NCBI GenBank assembly: GCA_045634445.1
Contig: JAZRAG010000040.1
Location: forward strand, 1 to 19,896
Length of the DNA: 19,896 nt
From: Spyradenecus sp045634445
Lineage (GTDB): Bacteria; Verrucomicrobiota; Kiritimatiellia; RFP12; DVOR01
Direction: 5' to 3'
Part shown: in pieces, positions 6,900 through 14,116 of the stretch
Layout: the number at the start of each line of letters is the position of its first letter
Position numbering within the stretch: the stretch's first letter is position 1
Made by a program: the position numbers and the translations under genes
Notes under the pieces: generated by a model
Seen by the model: the letters and a program-made list of their open reading frames with translations, nothing else
Databases searched by the model: none
What the model was told of the DNA's origin: nothing

Positions 6900-8227
6900 T
6901 GCCTACCCAAGTTTGCGCAATGACAGCCCTAAATTGGAATAAACTCCTTAATGCGACACGCCTGCGTCTCAACGATGTAGGCGAGCCCGTTTGTTATCAC
7001 CATCCTGAAGAGGCACCACGCACACCCGCTGAAGCAGATATCCAACGCATTGTCTTCTCGGTTCCTTTCCGCCGTCTCGCGGGCAAAACGCAGGTCCATC
7101 CGCTCGCAAAGGTTGATTACGTCCATAACCGCCTCACACACTCCCTTGAAGTAGCAGAAACTGGCGCAGGCCTCGCTCAACGCGTTACCGCACGTTTAGC
7201 GCTCTCCCCTGAACAAATTACCGCCGCTACGCTTCATGTGAAGGCCGCTTGTTTAGGGCACGACATCGGCAATCCGCCTTACGGTCATGCAGGTGAATAC
7301 GCCATCCAAGCGTGGGTTGAAACACATCTTGACGCATTAGGCGCTCTTCTTGCGCAAGATTCTAGCGCAATCAATGCGCCCTCACCCGAACGTATCCTTG
7401 AGGATTTTCGAAAGTTTGATGGGAATGCGCAGACTTTCCGTTTACTCAGTTCCTCAACGCCAGCAGATGGTGCTTATTTCCGCCTTACATGTGCAAGCCT
7501 TGGTGCGTTGATTAAATACCCTCGTACAGCCGCCGAAACCAATACGGTAAAGTTCTCTTGTTTCCAAACATCTCGCCCACACTTTGATTGTGTTATGCAG
7601 GCCTTAGGCCTACAAGAAAGCAAATCGATTACGCGCCATCCGCTCTCCTATCTCACAGAGATTGCAGATGATATCTGCTACTGTGTCACCGACTGTGAAG
7701 ATGCCGTATTAATGGGCATCTTAGACGAACGTCTTGTAAGAGAATGGTATTTGCAGTTGCTTGAGAATCCCACGAGTCTTAAGGTTAAAGACGTTCCACC
7801 TGTGGCATTCCTTCGCGCGAGAGTGATTGGCGACTTAATGCACTGCTTTACCGAAGAGTTGGCAAAAGCCTTCTTAAGCCCAGAATCTTTGGCCACCTTT
7901 GAAAAGACCTCCCCCACATGGCAACGTTTGCAAACTTTAAAGCGCAACTACAAAGTCGTTTTTGACGATGCGGCCAAGGTTCGGAAAGAACTCAATGCGC
8001 AAGCGCACTTCCATCGCGTGTTAGACACCTTCTTTGCTGTAACACGTAATATCAAATACGAACGCCCAACGTATAGCGATAGTCTTCTTCGAAAGTATAC
8101 CTTTGGAGAGGCGTTTATTGCCCAACATCAGAGTAAGTCTTATGCTTGGTGGTTACACACGATGTTTGACTTCATTATTGGAATGACGGATGCCTATCTC
8201 CATCGCTTTAGCGAAGGTCTACACTAA
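6899..8227 (+). CDS. dgt: Deoxyguanosinetriphosphate triphosphohydrolase (dGTPase), HD-domain
   Basis: This cytoplasmic HD-domain enzyme hydrolyses dGTP (in some members other dNTPs) to the nucleoside and triphosphate, which controls the dNTP pool. The metal ligands are visible: H81 in NRLTHSLEV, H121-D122 in GHDIGNPPYGH, and D257 in IADDICY. FDGNAQTFRLL near 173-183 is a family signature. The length from ATG 6899 is 442 residues, shorter than E. coli Dgt (about 505). The ATG overlaps the SNF2 stop; an alternative start is ATG 6920 (residue 8), which begins directly before the conserved LNWNKLLN. Neither has a clear Shine-Dalgarno sequence. The gene ends before a bidirectional terminator. Substrate breadth cannot be told from sequence. 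Confidence 0.93.
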   Translation: MPTQVCAMTALNWNKLLNATRLRLNDVGEPVCYHHPEEAPRTPAEADIQRIVFSVPFRRLAGKTQVHPLAKVDYVHNRLTHSLEVAETGAGLAQRVTARLALSPEQITAATLHVKAACLGHDIGNPPYGHAGEYAIQAWVETHLDALGALLAQDSSAINAPSPERILEDFRKFDGNAQTFRLLSSSTPADGAYFRLTCASLGALIKYPRTAAETNTVKFSCFQTSRPHFDCVMQALGLQESKSITRHPLSYLTEIADDICYCVTDCEDAVLMGILDERLVREWYLQLLENPTSLKVKDVPPVAFLRARVIGDLMHCFTEELAKAFLSPESLATFEKTSPTWQRLQTLKRNYKVVFDDAAKVRKELNAQAHFHRVLDTFFAVTRNIKYERPTYSDSLLRKYTFGEAFIAQHQSKSYAWWLHTMFDFIIGMTDAYLHRFSEGLH

Positions 8228-8248
8228 ACACTCTCGCATATTAAATAC

Positions 8249-8277
8249 AAAAGCACGCTCAAACGAGCGTGCTTTTT
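8249..8277. terminator. Bidirectional terminator between dgt and sdaA
   Basis: A perfect 12-bp stem (8249-8260 with 8265-8276) closes on the loop AAAC. A-runs on the left and T-runs on the right serve both convergent transcripts. Its core is the exact reverse complement of the core of the lysS terminator. Confidence 0.9.
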
Positions 8278-8293
8278 AAGTCTAAAAAGACAT

Positions 8294-9487
8294 TTAATCC
8301 TTCGCAAGACCGCCTGTAGAGGTCTCTTTATACAAACTCGGCAAATCATGACCCGTTTCCAACATCGTCCGCACGACCTTATCAAAGGAGATGTTATGAC
8401 GCCCATCCGAGAGACACGCATACATATTCGCATCCATTGCACGTGCTGCGGCAAAAGCATTACGCTCAATACAAGGAATCTGCACTAAACCACAAACGGG
8501 ATCACAGGTGAGTCCTAAGTGGTGTTCCAAACCCATTTCTGCTGCATATTCAATTTGATTCGGTGAACCGCCAAAGATTTGATTCACCGCAGCAGCGGCC
8601 ATTGCGCAGGCCACGCCAATTTCACCCTGACAGCCCACCTCTGCACCAGAAATCGAGGCATTATGCTTCACAATGGCACCAATCAAACCAGCCGTTGCCA
8701 ACGCGCGAATAATGCGTTTTTCAGGCACTTCGTGATGTTTGTACAGATAATACAATACCGCAGGCAAAACCCCCGCGCTACCACACGTTGGGGCCGTCAC
8801 GACCAATCCCGTACCCGCGGCATTTTCTTCAGAGACTGCCAACGCATAGGCAAAGAGCAAACCACGCCCGCGCAAGCCTTCACGCATCCCCTCTGCACGA
8901 CGGTAATACGCGCTCGCTTTACGTTGCAAGCCTAAGCCACCAGGCAGCACGCCTTCAGCATCAAGCCCACGCTCCACCGCTGCGCGCATGACTGCCCAAA
9001 CTTCACGTAAGTGATCAAAGACTGGCTGACCTTCGTACTCTAAAACATATTCCCAGAAGATACGCCCCGTTTCCTCATACCACTTTAAGATTCCATCCAT
9101 TGTTGTATAAGGATACGCCACCTGTGTCACCTTCGTCTGTCCAAGTCCTTCACTTAGGAAACCACCCCCAATGCTATACACCTCCCATTTCGTAATGGTC
9201 GTGTTATTGTTGGTTAATCCCTCAAATTTCATCCCATTCGGATGATACGGCAAGAAGGTGTTAGGCTCCCAAACGATCTCTGTGCGTTCTGCACCCAAGA
9301 CATCCAAAATCGCTTTATCTGTGAGGTGACCTTTTCCTGTTGCAGCAAGAGACCCATACAGAGTGACTCGAAACTTTACAGCTTGTGGCGCACGATTTAA
9401 GAAGTCTAAAGCGGCTCGACGTGGCCCCATGGTATGAGAACTTGATGGGCCGATTCCAATCTTAAAGATGTCTTTTACTGAATCCAT
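8294..9487 (-). CDS. sdaA: L-serine dehydratase, iron-sulfur dependent, single chain
   Basis: This cytoplasmic 4Fe-4S enzyme deaminates L-serine to pyruvate and ammonia. The N-terminal GIGPSSSHTMGP begins the beta domain, and the catalytic alpha domain follows within one chain. The cluster cysteines are C286, C328 and C339; their spacing of 42 and 11 matches the known type 2 enzymes. TAPTCGSAG is at 231-238. The protein is short (397 residues against about 450), and it ends GGLAKD with no C-terminal cysteine, which in characterised enzymes caps the fourth iron. ATG 9487 lies one base after the DUF58 stop, with AAGGAG 8 bases upstream inside that gene, so this is the last gene of the moxR operon. 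The pairing with moxR and DUF58 is unusual. Confidence 0.94.
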   Translation of the reverse strand: MDSVKDIFKIGIGPSSSHTMGPRRAALDFLNRAPQAVKFRVTLYGSLAATGKGHLTDKAILDVLGAERTEIVWEPNTFLPYHPNGMKFEGLTNNNTTITKWEVYSIGGGFLSEGLGQTKVTQVAYPYTTMDGILKWYEETGRIFWEYVLEYEGQPVFDHLREVWAVMRAAVERGLDAEGVLPGGLGLQRKASAYYRRAEGMREGLRGRGLLFAYALAVSEENAAGTGLVVTAPTCGSAGVLPAVLYYLYKHHEVPEKRIIRALATAGLIGAIVKHNASISGAEVGCQGEIGVACAMAAAAVNQIFGGSPNQIEYAAEMGLEHHLGLTCDPVCGLVQIPCIERNAFAAARAMDANMYACLSDGRHNISFDKVVRTMLETGHDLPSLYKETSTGGLAKD

Positions 9488-9488
9488 C

Positions 9489-10373
9489 TCAATGTCTCCT
9501 TAAGGCGCGCCGACGGAAAAGTTCGCGGACGGCATCCACATAGGGCTTGTCTGTAGCAATATCAAGCAAATCAATACCTGCACGCCGAAACATCCGCGTT
9601 TCTGCGGCACGACGCGTTGTCGTAATCTCTGCAAAACGACGCCGCACCTCTACCGACGCAGTATCCACCAGAATGGGTTGTTGCGTCTCAGGGTCAAGCA
9701 ATTCTACAATACCAACATTCGGCAAGGCGATTTCGGCTGGATCTGTTACACGGCAGGCGATCACATCATGATGACGTGCAAAAGCGGTTAATTCCTTTTC
9801 ATAGCCATCATCTTGGAAGTCCGAAACTAAAAAGACTACCGCCTTGCGCCGTTGCGTAGCAGAAACAAAGCGAAGGGCTGCACGAATATCTGTCCCCTCA
9901 AAAGTCTCCTCTGCAGCCAAAACCTCACGCACAAGACGTTGCACCGCAGTGCGTCCTTTTCGCGGAGAAATGAACTGAATCACGCGATTGGAAAAGAGCA
10001 CCAAACCGACCTTGTCATGGTTATCCATGGCTGTCATTGCCAAGAGCGCCGTCAATTCTGCTGCACGCGCAGCCTTTGAACGCCCTCCTGTGCCAAAGCT
10101 CTGACTTCCAGAAACGTCCACCATGAAGAGTACCGTTAACTCACGCTCTTCACTAAAGCGTTTCACAAAGGGTTCACCCGTACGCGCAGTCACATTCCAA
10201 TCAATCGCACGAACGTCATCCCCGGGCTGATAAGGACGCGCCTCATCGAATTCAATCCCCTGCCCCTTAAATACCGAATGATAATCCCCGCTCAACCGCT
10301 CGTCCAATAGACGGCGCGTCAAGATGCGAATGCGCTTGACCTCCTTGAGAATCTCTTCGGTATTAATATCCAT
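9489..10373 (-). CDS. DUF58 domain protein (von Willebrand factor A-like)
   Basis: This 294-residue cytoplasmic-looking protein has the DUF58 signature: YHSVFKGQGIEFDEARPYQPGDD then RAIDWNVTART, residues 31-65. It also has a von Willebrand A-type fold with the metal-site motif DVSGS at 86-90. Proteins of this family are almost always partners of a MoxR AAA+ ATPase, as here, and are thought to act as adaptors in metal insertion or protein maturation. There is no membrane segment. It starts 19 bases after moxR, with no obvious Shine-Dalgarno sequence, and its stop is one base from the sdaA start. The usual further partners (BatA/BatB-like von Willebrand A membrane proteins, TPR proteins) are missing. 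Confidence 0.9.
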   Translation of the reverse strand: MDINTEEILKEVKRIRILTRRLLDERLSGDYHSVFKGQGIEFDEARPYQPGDDVRAIDWNVTARTGEPFVKRFSEERELTVLFMVDVSGSQSFGTGGRSKAARAAELTALLAMTAMDNHDKVGLVLFSNRVIQFISPRKGRTAVQRLVREVLAAEETFEGTDIRAALRFVSATQRRKAVVFLVSDFQDDGYEKELTAFARHHDVIACRVTDPAEIALPNVGIVELLDPETQQPILVDTASVEVRRRFAEITTTRRAAETRMFRRAGIDLLDIATDKPYVDAVRELFRRRALRRH

Positions 10374-10392
10374 AGCGAATCATTAAGGCTAC

Positions 10393-11379
10393 TTACGGCA
10401 CAGGCACTTCGGCCAAAAGACGATCAATCACACGATCAGGCGTCAAATTCTCTGCTTCTGCCTCATAAGTTAACAGCAAACGATGACGCAATACATCATG
10501 CGCTACATCCTTTACATCCTGCGGTGTGGCATACGCACGACCGCGAAGCAGCGCCGTTGCGCGAGCCGCCTGTTTCAAACAAATTGAAGCACGCGGCGAT
10601 GCACCCAACTGAATCACATCCACCAAGGATTCCAAACCCTTGAAAGACTTAGGATCACGCGTTGCAAAGACAATATCCAAGATATAATCATCTACCTTCG
10701 CGTCACAATGCACCTCTCCTGCGGTCTGACGCAACAACGCGAGGTCTTCAGCGGTAACACAACACATCGGCTGAGGCGCTGCCACAGATGCAGGGCGCGT
10801 ATTACCATTCATAATCCGACGTTCATCCTCACGCGCAGGATGCGACACTACACACTTGAGCATAAAACGGTCCGTCTGCGCTTCAGGAAGCGGATAAGTT
10901 CCCTCCTGCTCAATCGGATTCTGCGTCGCCATCACCAAAAACGGATCAGGCAAAGCATACGTCGCATCTCCCAACGTCACTTGACGTTCTTGCATCGCCT
11001 CAAGAAGCGCTGACTGCACCTTCGCTGGTGCGCGGTTAATTTCGTCTGCAATCAAAAGATGGGTAAACACAGGCCCCTTACGTGGCGTAAACGTGCCTTC
11101 CTTGTGATTATAAGTCAGACCGCCCGTAACATCCGCAGGAAGCAAATCTGGTGTAAACGAAATACGACGCGTATCTAAACCTAAGGCTGCAGCCAATGCA
11201 CGCACAGCCGTCGTCTTCGCCAAGCCAGGCACACCTTCCAACAAAATGTGGCCACCCGTCATTAAGGCAATTAAAAGGCTATCTAAGAGATGTTCTTGCC
11301 CAACGAGCATCTTGTTCACTTCACCACGGATCGCTGCTAAAATCTGAGTGCAACGCGTCGAACTATCTGCAGATGTCAT
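10393..11379 (-). CDS. MoxR-family AAA+ ATPase
   Basis: This is an AAA+ chaperone-like ATPase of the MoxR class, 328 residues from the chosen start. Walker A GVPGLAKT is at 49-56, Walker B IADEIN at 110-115, and the sensor segment ATQNPIEQEGTYPLPEAQTDRF at 151-172, all intact. MoxR proteins act with von Willebrand A partners such as the DUF58 protein just downstream; the client is unknown here. The start ATG 11379 is preferred because AAAGG lies 7 bases upstream and the promoter at 11417-11445 then gives a leader of about 30 bases. An in-frame ATG at 11400 would lie only about 10 bases after the predicted transcript start. It is the first gene of a three-gene operon. Confidence 0.93.
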   Translation of the reverse strand: MTSADSSTRCTQILAAIRGEVNKMLVGQEHLLDSLLIALMTGGHILLEGVPGLAKTTAVRALAAALGLDTRRISFTPDLLPADVTGGLTYNHKEGTFTPRKGPVFTHLLIADEINRAPAKVQSALLEAMQERQVTLGDATYALPDPFLVMATQNPIEQEGTYPLPEAQTDRFMLKCVVSHPAREDERRIMNGNTRPASVAAPQPMCCVTAEDLALLRQTAGEVHCDAKVDDYILDIVFATRDPKSFKGLESLVDVIQLGASPRASICLKQAARATALLRGRAYATPQDVKDVAHDVLRHRLLLTYEAEAENLTPDRVIDRLLAEVPVP

Positions 11380-11416
11380 TTGAAAACCTTTCGCAATCAT
11401 GCTCCGTTTTTCATCT

Positions 11417-11445
11417 ATTATACCTTATCTCCGCCCTCACCTCAA
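11417..11445 (-). promoter_or_regulatory. Sigma70-type promoter of moxR-DUF58-sdaA
   Basis: On the minus strand, TTGAGG (11445-11440) and a perfect TATAAT (11422-11417) are separated by 17 bases. Predicted transcription starts near 11410, about 30 bases before ATG 11379. Confidence 0.75.
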
Positions 11446-11463
11446 GCATTCTTCTACAGATTA

Positions 11464-11473
11464 CAACGCGTTG
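11464..11473. promoter_or_regulatory. 10-bp palindrome between divergent genes
   Basis: CAACGCGTTG is a perfect palindrome between the moxR promoter and the start of the 67-aa gene. It could be an operator shared by the two divergent transcripts; a palindrome this short may also arise by chance. Confidence 0.25.
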
Positions 11474-11499
11474 CGACAAAAAATCTTTTGCAAAAAGAC

Positions 11500-11528
11500 T
11501 TGCCTTTTGGAAGATAATTTGGTACTTT
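11500..11528 (+). promoter_or_regulatory. Possible promoter of the 67-aa protein gene
   Basis: TTGCCT (11500-11505) is followed after 17 bases by TACTTT (11523-11528), a weak match to the -10 consensus. GATAAT at 11513-11518 and TTTAAT at 11526-11531 are alternative -10 boxes. A promoter must lie in this interval because the moxR operon runs away from it, but its exact place is unsure. Confidence 0.3.
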
Positions 11529-11569
11529 AATGGGACTTTTAACCGCATCAGAGATTCGGAGGATTTAAA

Positions 11570-11773
11570 ATGGGAACAGGACGTACCCTCAATAAGAAGC
11601 CGGCGACGCGCCCGGTCAAGTCTGCCGGCGAACGCCGCCGTCGTGATGCCGTTCAGCGCAAGCGCTTGATCGCACTCGGCATGGATGAAGCCACTGTGGC
11701 TAAGCTCAATGCCGTTCAGATTCGCGACTACTTGCGCACGCCTGCTAAGACCAAGGCCGCTTTCGCAAAGTAA
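11570..11773 (+). CDS. Small, very basic protein of unknown function (67 aa)
   Basis: I do not recognise this protein. It has 67 residues and is strongly basic: an Arg/Lys-rich middle (GERRRRDAVQRKRLIALGM, residues 20-38) is followed by a short helical segment with VAKLNAVQIRDYLRTP. It has no signal peptide, no membrane segment and no cysteine. The start ATG 11570 has an excellent Shine-Dalgarno sequence, GGAGG, 7 bases upstream. All 8 lysines use AAG and both glutamines CAG, like lysS and the thioredoxin gene here, which points to high expression and confirms the frame. It has its own terminator. The composition suggests binding to RNA, ribosome or DNA, but that is inference only. It is not a recognised ribosomal protein. 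Confidence 0.82.
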   Translation: MGTGRTLNKKPATRPVKSAGERRRRDAVQRKRLIALGMDEATVAKLNAVQIRDYLRTPAKTKAAFAK

Positions 11774-11797
11774 GCGAGTGACCGGAACGGTTCAGCT

Positions 11798-11830
11798 AAA
11801 GCACATCCGTACTGCGGATGTGCTTTGCTT
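11798..11830 (+). terminator. Terminator of the 67-aa protein gene
   Basis: A perfect 12-bp stem (11798-11809 with 11815-11826) closes on the loop TACTG and continues as GCTTT. It lies 24 bases after the stop. folC, 50 bases beyond, shows no clear promoter, so partial read-through may supply it. Confidence 0.85.
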
Positions 11831-11875
11831 TATCCAAAAACAGCATCTCTCCTTTCACGTAAAAGGTTTCCCCCT

Positions 11876-13201
11876 ATGCGAGCTTTTCTTGAACGTTTGG
11901 CAGCACGCCGCCTCTTTGGCATTCGCCCTGGCCTTGAAACGATGCGCAAACTCTGCGAAGCGCTCGGCCACCCTGAGCAAGATTGCGCAGTTATCCACAT
12001 CGCTGGCACAAATGGCAAGGGTAGCGTAGCGGCCATTTGCGAGGCTGCTTTGCGCACAATGGGATTACCTGTAGGACGTTATACCTCACCGCATTTAATT
12101 CGCGTGAATGAACGTTTTCTCGTACACGGAGAACCTGTCTCTGACGAAGCCTTGTCAAATGCTTTAGACGAAGTTGAACGCGTTTGTGCAGAACATGCAC
12201 TTGAGCCCACCTTCTTTGAAGTACTTACCGCTTGTGCATGGGTTATTTTCCGCCAAGCTGGGTGTAAGATTGTCGTTTGTGAAACAGGCATGGGCGGACG
12301 TTGGGATGCAACAAATGTCATTACAGAGCCTCTTGTTTCTGTCATCACCCGCGTAGCCCTTGACCATTGTGCTATCTTAGGTGATACTGTAGAAGCGATT
12401 GCGGCAGAAAAAGCTGGCATTATTAAGCCAGGATGCCCAGTCGTCATTGGACAAATGGACCCGCGTGCACGCGCAGTCATTAAGCATGTTGCCCAAACGC
12501 AGCAAGCTCCGCTCCGCGATGCAGCTGCAGAGGTCCGCGTTACCGTTTCTCGTCGTACGGTTCATGGGCAGACGCTCCAGTGCACAACGCCCACTTGTGA
12601 CTATCCCGCAGCGCTCACACGCCTCGCAGGCAGTTACCAAGTCATTAATGCTGCTACTGCGCTTACCACTCTCGAAGCGCTTGAAAGCCGCGGCATCTGC
12701 GTACCTCCAAAGGCCTTTACCGAAGCTCTCCGCACCGTAGACTGGCCAGCACGTTGCCAACTCCTTTCTGATGATCCGCCGGTCTTTCTTGACGGCGGGC
12801 ACAATCCTGATGGACTCAAAGCACTCCGTGAATCGCTTAAATCGATGCACATTCGTAAACGCGTAGCGCTTGTCTGTGGCTTCTGCAAGGATAAAGCTGT
12901 AACCGACGCGCTCAAAGAGATCGCGCCACTGGTGAGTTGCGCTTGGACGGTTCCTGTCGCAACCGAACGCACCATGACGCCTGCAGAAACCGCAGCTGCG
13001 GCACAAGCGGCAGGCATCTCCCCTACAATCCCAATGGAAACGGTGGCAGACGCACTTGAAGCAGCCACCACTTGGGCTCAAGATTGCCAAGGTACCGTGG
13101 TCATCTGCGGTTCGCTCTATCTTGCAGGCGAAGTCCTCGCCCTACGCGATGAAGCAGGAGACTTCTCGCTTGACCCTGGAGAACTTCCGCGTGGACATTG
13201 A
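11876..13201 (+). CDS. folC: Bifunctional folylpolyglutamate synthase / dihydrofolate synthase
   Basis: This cytoplasmic Mur-ligase-family enzyme adds glutamate to (dihydro)folate using ATP. It has 441 residues, the normal size. The P-loop GTNGKGS is at 44-50, followed by YTSPHLIRVNER (the omega-loop region), ETGMGGRWDATNV, DHCAILGDT, EKAGIIKPG and LDGGHNPDG, all family hallmarks. I chose ATG 11876, with AAAAGG 9 bases upstream. An in-frame TTG at 11825 lies inside the terminator of the preceding gene and is not credible. Whether it also makes dihydrofolate (FolC-type) or only polyglutamates (Fpgs-type) cannot be decided from this window, since folP and other folate genes are absent. Its 3' end overlaps the next gene. 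Confidence 0.94.
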   Translation: MRAFLERLAARRLFGIRPGLETMRKLCEALGHPEQDCAVIHIAGTNGKGSVAAICEAALRTMGLPVGRYTSPHLIRVNERFLVHGEPVSDEALSNALDEVERVCAEHALEPTFFEVLTACAWVIFRQAGCKIVVCETGMGGRWDATNVITEPLVSVITRVALDHCAILGDTVEAIAAEKAGIIKPGCPVVIGQMDPRARAVIKHVAQTQQAPLRDAAAEVRVTVSRRTVHGQTLQCTTPTCDYPAALTRLAGSYQVINAATALTTLEALESRGICVPPKAFTEALRTVDWPARCQLLSDDPPVFLDGGHNPDGLKALRESLKSMHIRKRVALVCGFCKDKAVTDALKEIAPLVSCAWTVPVATERTMTPAETAAAAQAAGISPTIPMETVADALEAATTWAQDCQGTVVICGSLYLAGEVLALRDEAGDFSLDPGELPRGH

Positions 13202-13928
13202 TCCGCCTGTTGACAAAGATATCCGCTGGCTTTATGAAGACGAACGAATGATCGTCATTGATAAGCCTGCAGACCTTCCCGTACACAGTAGCGGAAGTTA
13301 TGTACGAAACACGCTTGATTGGCTTCTCAAGCGCTATCGTCCTGGCAACACCATCCACCTTATCTCGCGCCTTGATCGCGAAACCTCTGGACTTGTACTC
13401 ATTGCCAAAGACCCTCAAATGGCCGCAATTCTTGGCAAAGCGCCCAAGCGTAAGATTTACCACGTTCTCGTTCGTGGCCGTTTTCCAGAAGGACGTTGGT
13501 GCGCTTCGGGCTCTATTCAACGTTCTAACGAGCCGCCCGTCTACTCCATGCGCCGCCTCATTGGCGCACGTCTCACCACTCATCTCCCTACGCTTCCTGA
13601 AGACCGAGGCGCGGCTACATGGTTTGAGAACATTGGCGAAGGCCCTTGGCCAGACACCACCCTACTCCGTGCCGAACTCGTCACTGGACGCACCCATCAG
13701 ATTCGTGCAAGCCTCTGCAGTTTGGGTTGGCCCGTAGTTGGCGACAAGATTTACGGTGGCGATCCTGAGTGTTTCCTCCGTTTTAGAGATGACCTCCTCA
13801 CATCAACAGATCGCGCTTTTTTACGTTACCCCAATCAAGCCCTTAGAGCCGTGGAGCTTCAAGTCCTTGGCAAAACCTTTTACACTGTCCGCTCTCCTTG
13901 GACAACTGACACCTATTGGCCCTACTAA
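13191..13928 (+). CDS. RluA-family pseudouridine synthase
   Basis: This enzyme isomerises uridine to pseudouridine in rRNA or tRNA. The catalytic motif RLDRETSGL gives aspartate D62 (numbered from the GTG). The N-terminal VIDKPADLPVH and the C-terminal GRTHQIRASL and WPVVGDKIYGG segments are characteristic. At 245 residues it lacks the N-terminal S4 domain of RluC and RluD, resembling RluA or TruC in layout; the exact target site cannot be named. Three starts are possible. GTG 13191 has GGAG 9 bases upstream and gives an 11-base overlap with folC, so I prefer it. ATG 13149 has no Shine-Dalgarno sequence, and ATG 13056 lies deep inside folC. It probably shares the folC transcript and translation. 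Confidence 0.9.
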   Translation: MDIDPPVDKDIRWLYEDERMIVIDKPADLPVHSSGSYVRNTLDWLLKRYRPGNTIHLISRLDRETSGLVLIAKDPQMAAILGKAPKRKIYHVLVRGRFPEGRWCASGSIQRSNEPPVYSMRRLIGARLTTHLPTLPEDRGAATWFENIGEGPWPDTTLLRAELVTGRTHQIRASLCSLGWPVVGDKIYGGDPECFLRFRDDLLTSTDRAFLRYPNQALRAVELQVLGKTFYTVRSPWTTDTYWPY

Positions 13929-14057
13929 AGCTCCGTTTCTACGCAACACGTCTCCAACGAAGACGCTTCCCTTTCTCGCATATTTGTATCTATCCGCGTT
14001 GTTACGACTCTCCCAATCACTTGTAATGCGCGATAGCGTTTATATTACAGACAGATC

Positions 14058-14091
14058 AATAAAAAACGCCACACAATGATGCGTGGCGTTT
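14058..14091 (-). terminator. Terminator of the thioredoxin-like gene
   Basis: A 9-bp stem (14083-14091 with 14064-14072) closes on a 10-base loop, and on the minus strand it runs into a T-run. It lies 26 bases after the minus-strand stop. On the plus strand only TTT follows, so it may serve the folC-rluA transcript weakly. The stretch 13929-14057 shows no gene. Confidence 0.8.
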
Positions 14092-14116
14092 GAGATTGTT
14101 GTTCTATCAGCTCAGA

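Noticed and set aside
4350..8227. Complete anti-phage defence island
   Set aside because: The SNF2 and dGTPase genes lie between thrC and sdaA, with no restriction, methylase, toxin or mobile genes and no compositional break. It is kept only as a low-to-moderate interest pairing.
11196..11669. 157-residue plus-strand open frame crossing the moxR start region and the 67-aa gene
   Set aside because: It is antisense to moxR Walker-A coding sequence, runs through a promoter region, and lies out of frame with the well-supported 67-aa gene.
11825..11875. TTG 11825 as the folC start
   Set aside because: It lies in the right arm of the preceding terminator. ATG 11876 has a ribosome site and fits the family N-terminus.
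12377..13090. 237-residue minus-strand open frame inside folC
   Set aside because: It is a shadow of folC, which carries all family motifs. The shadow shows no domain and no ribosome site.
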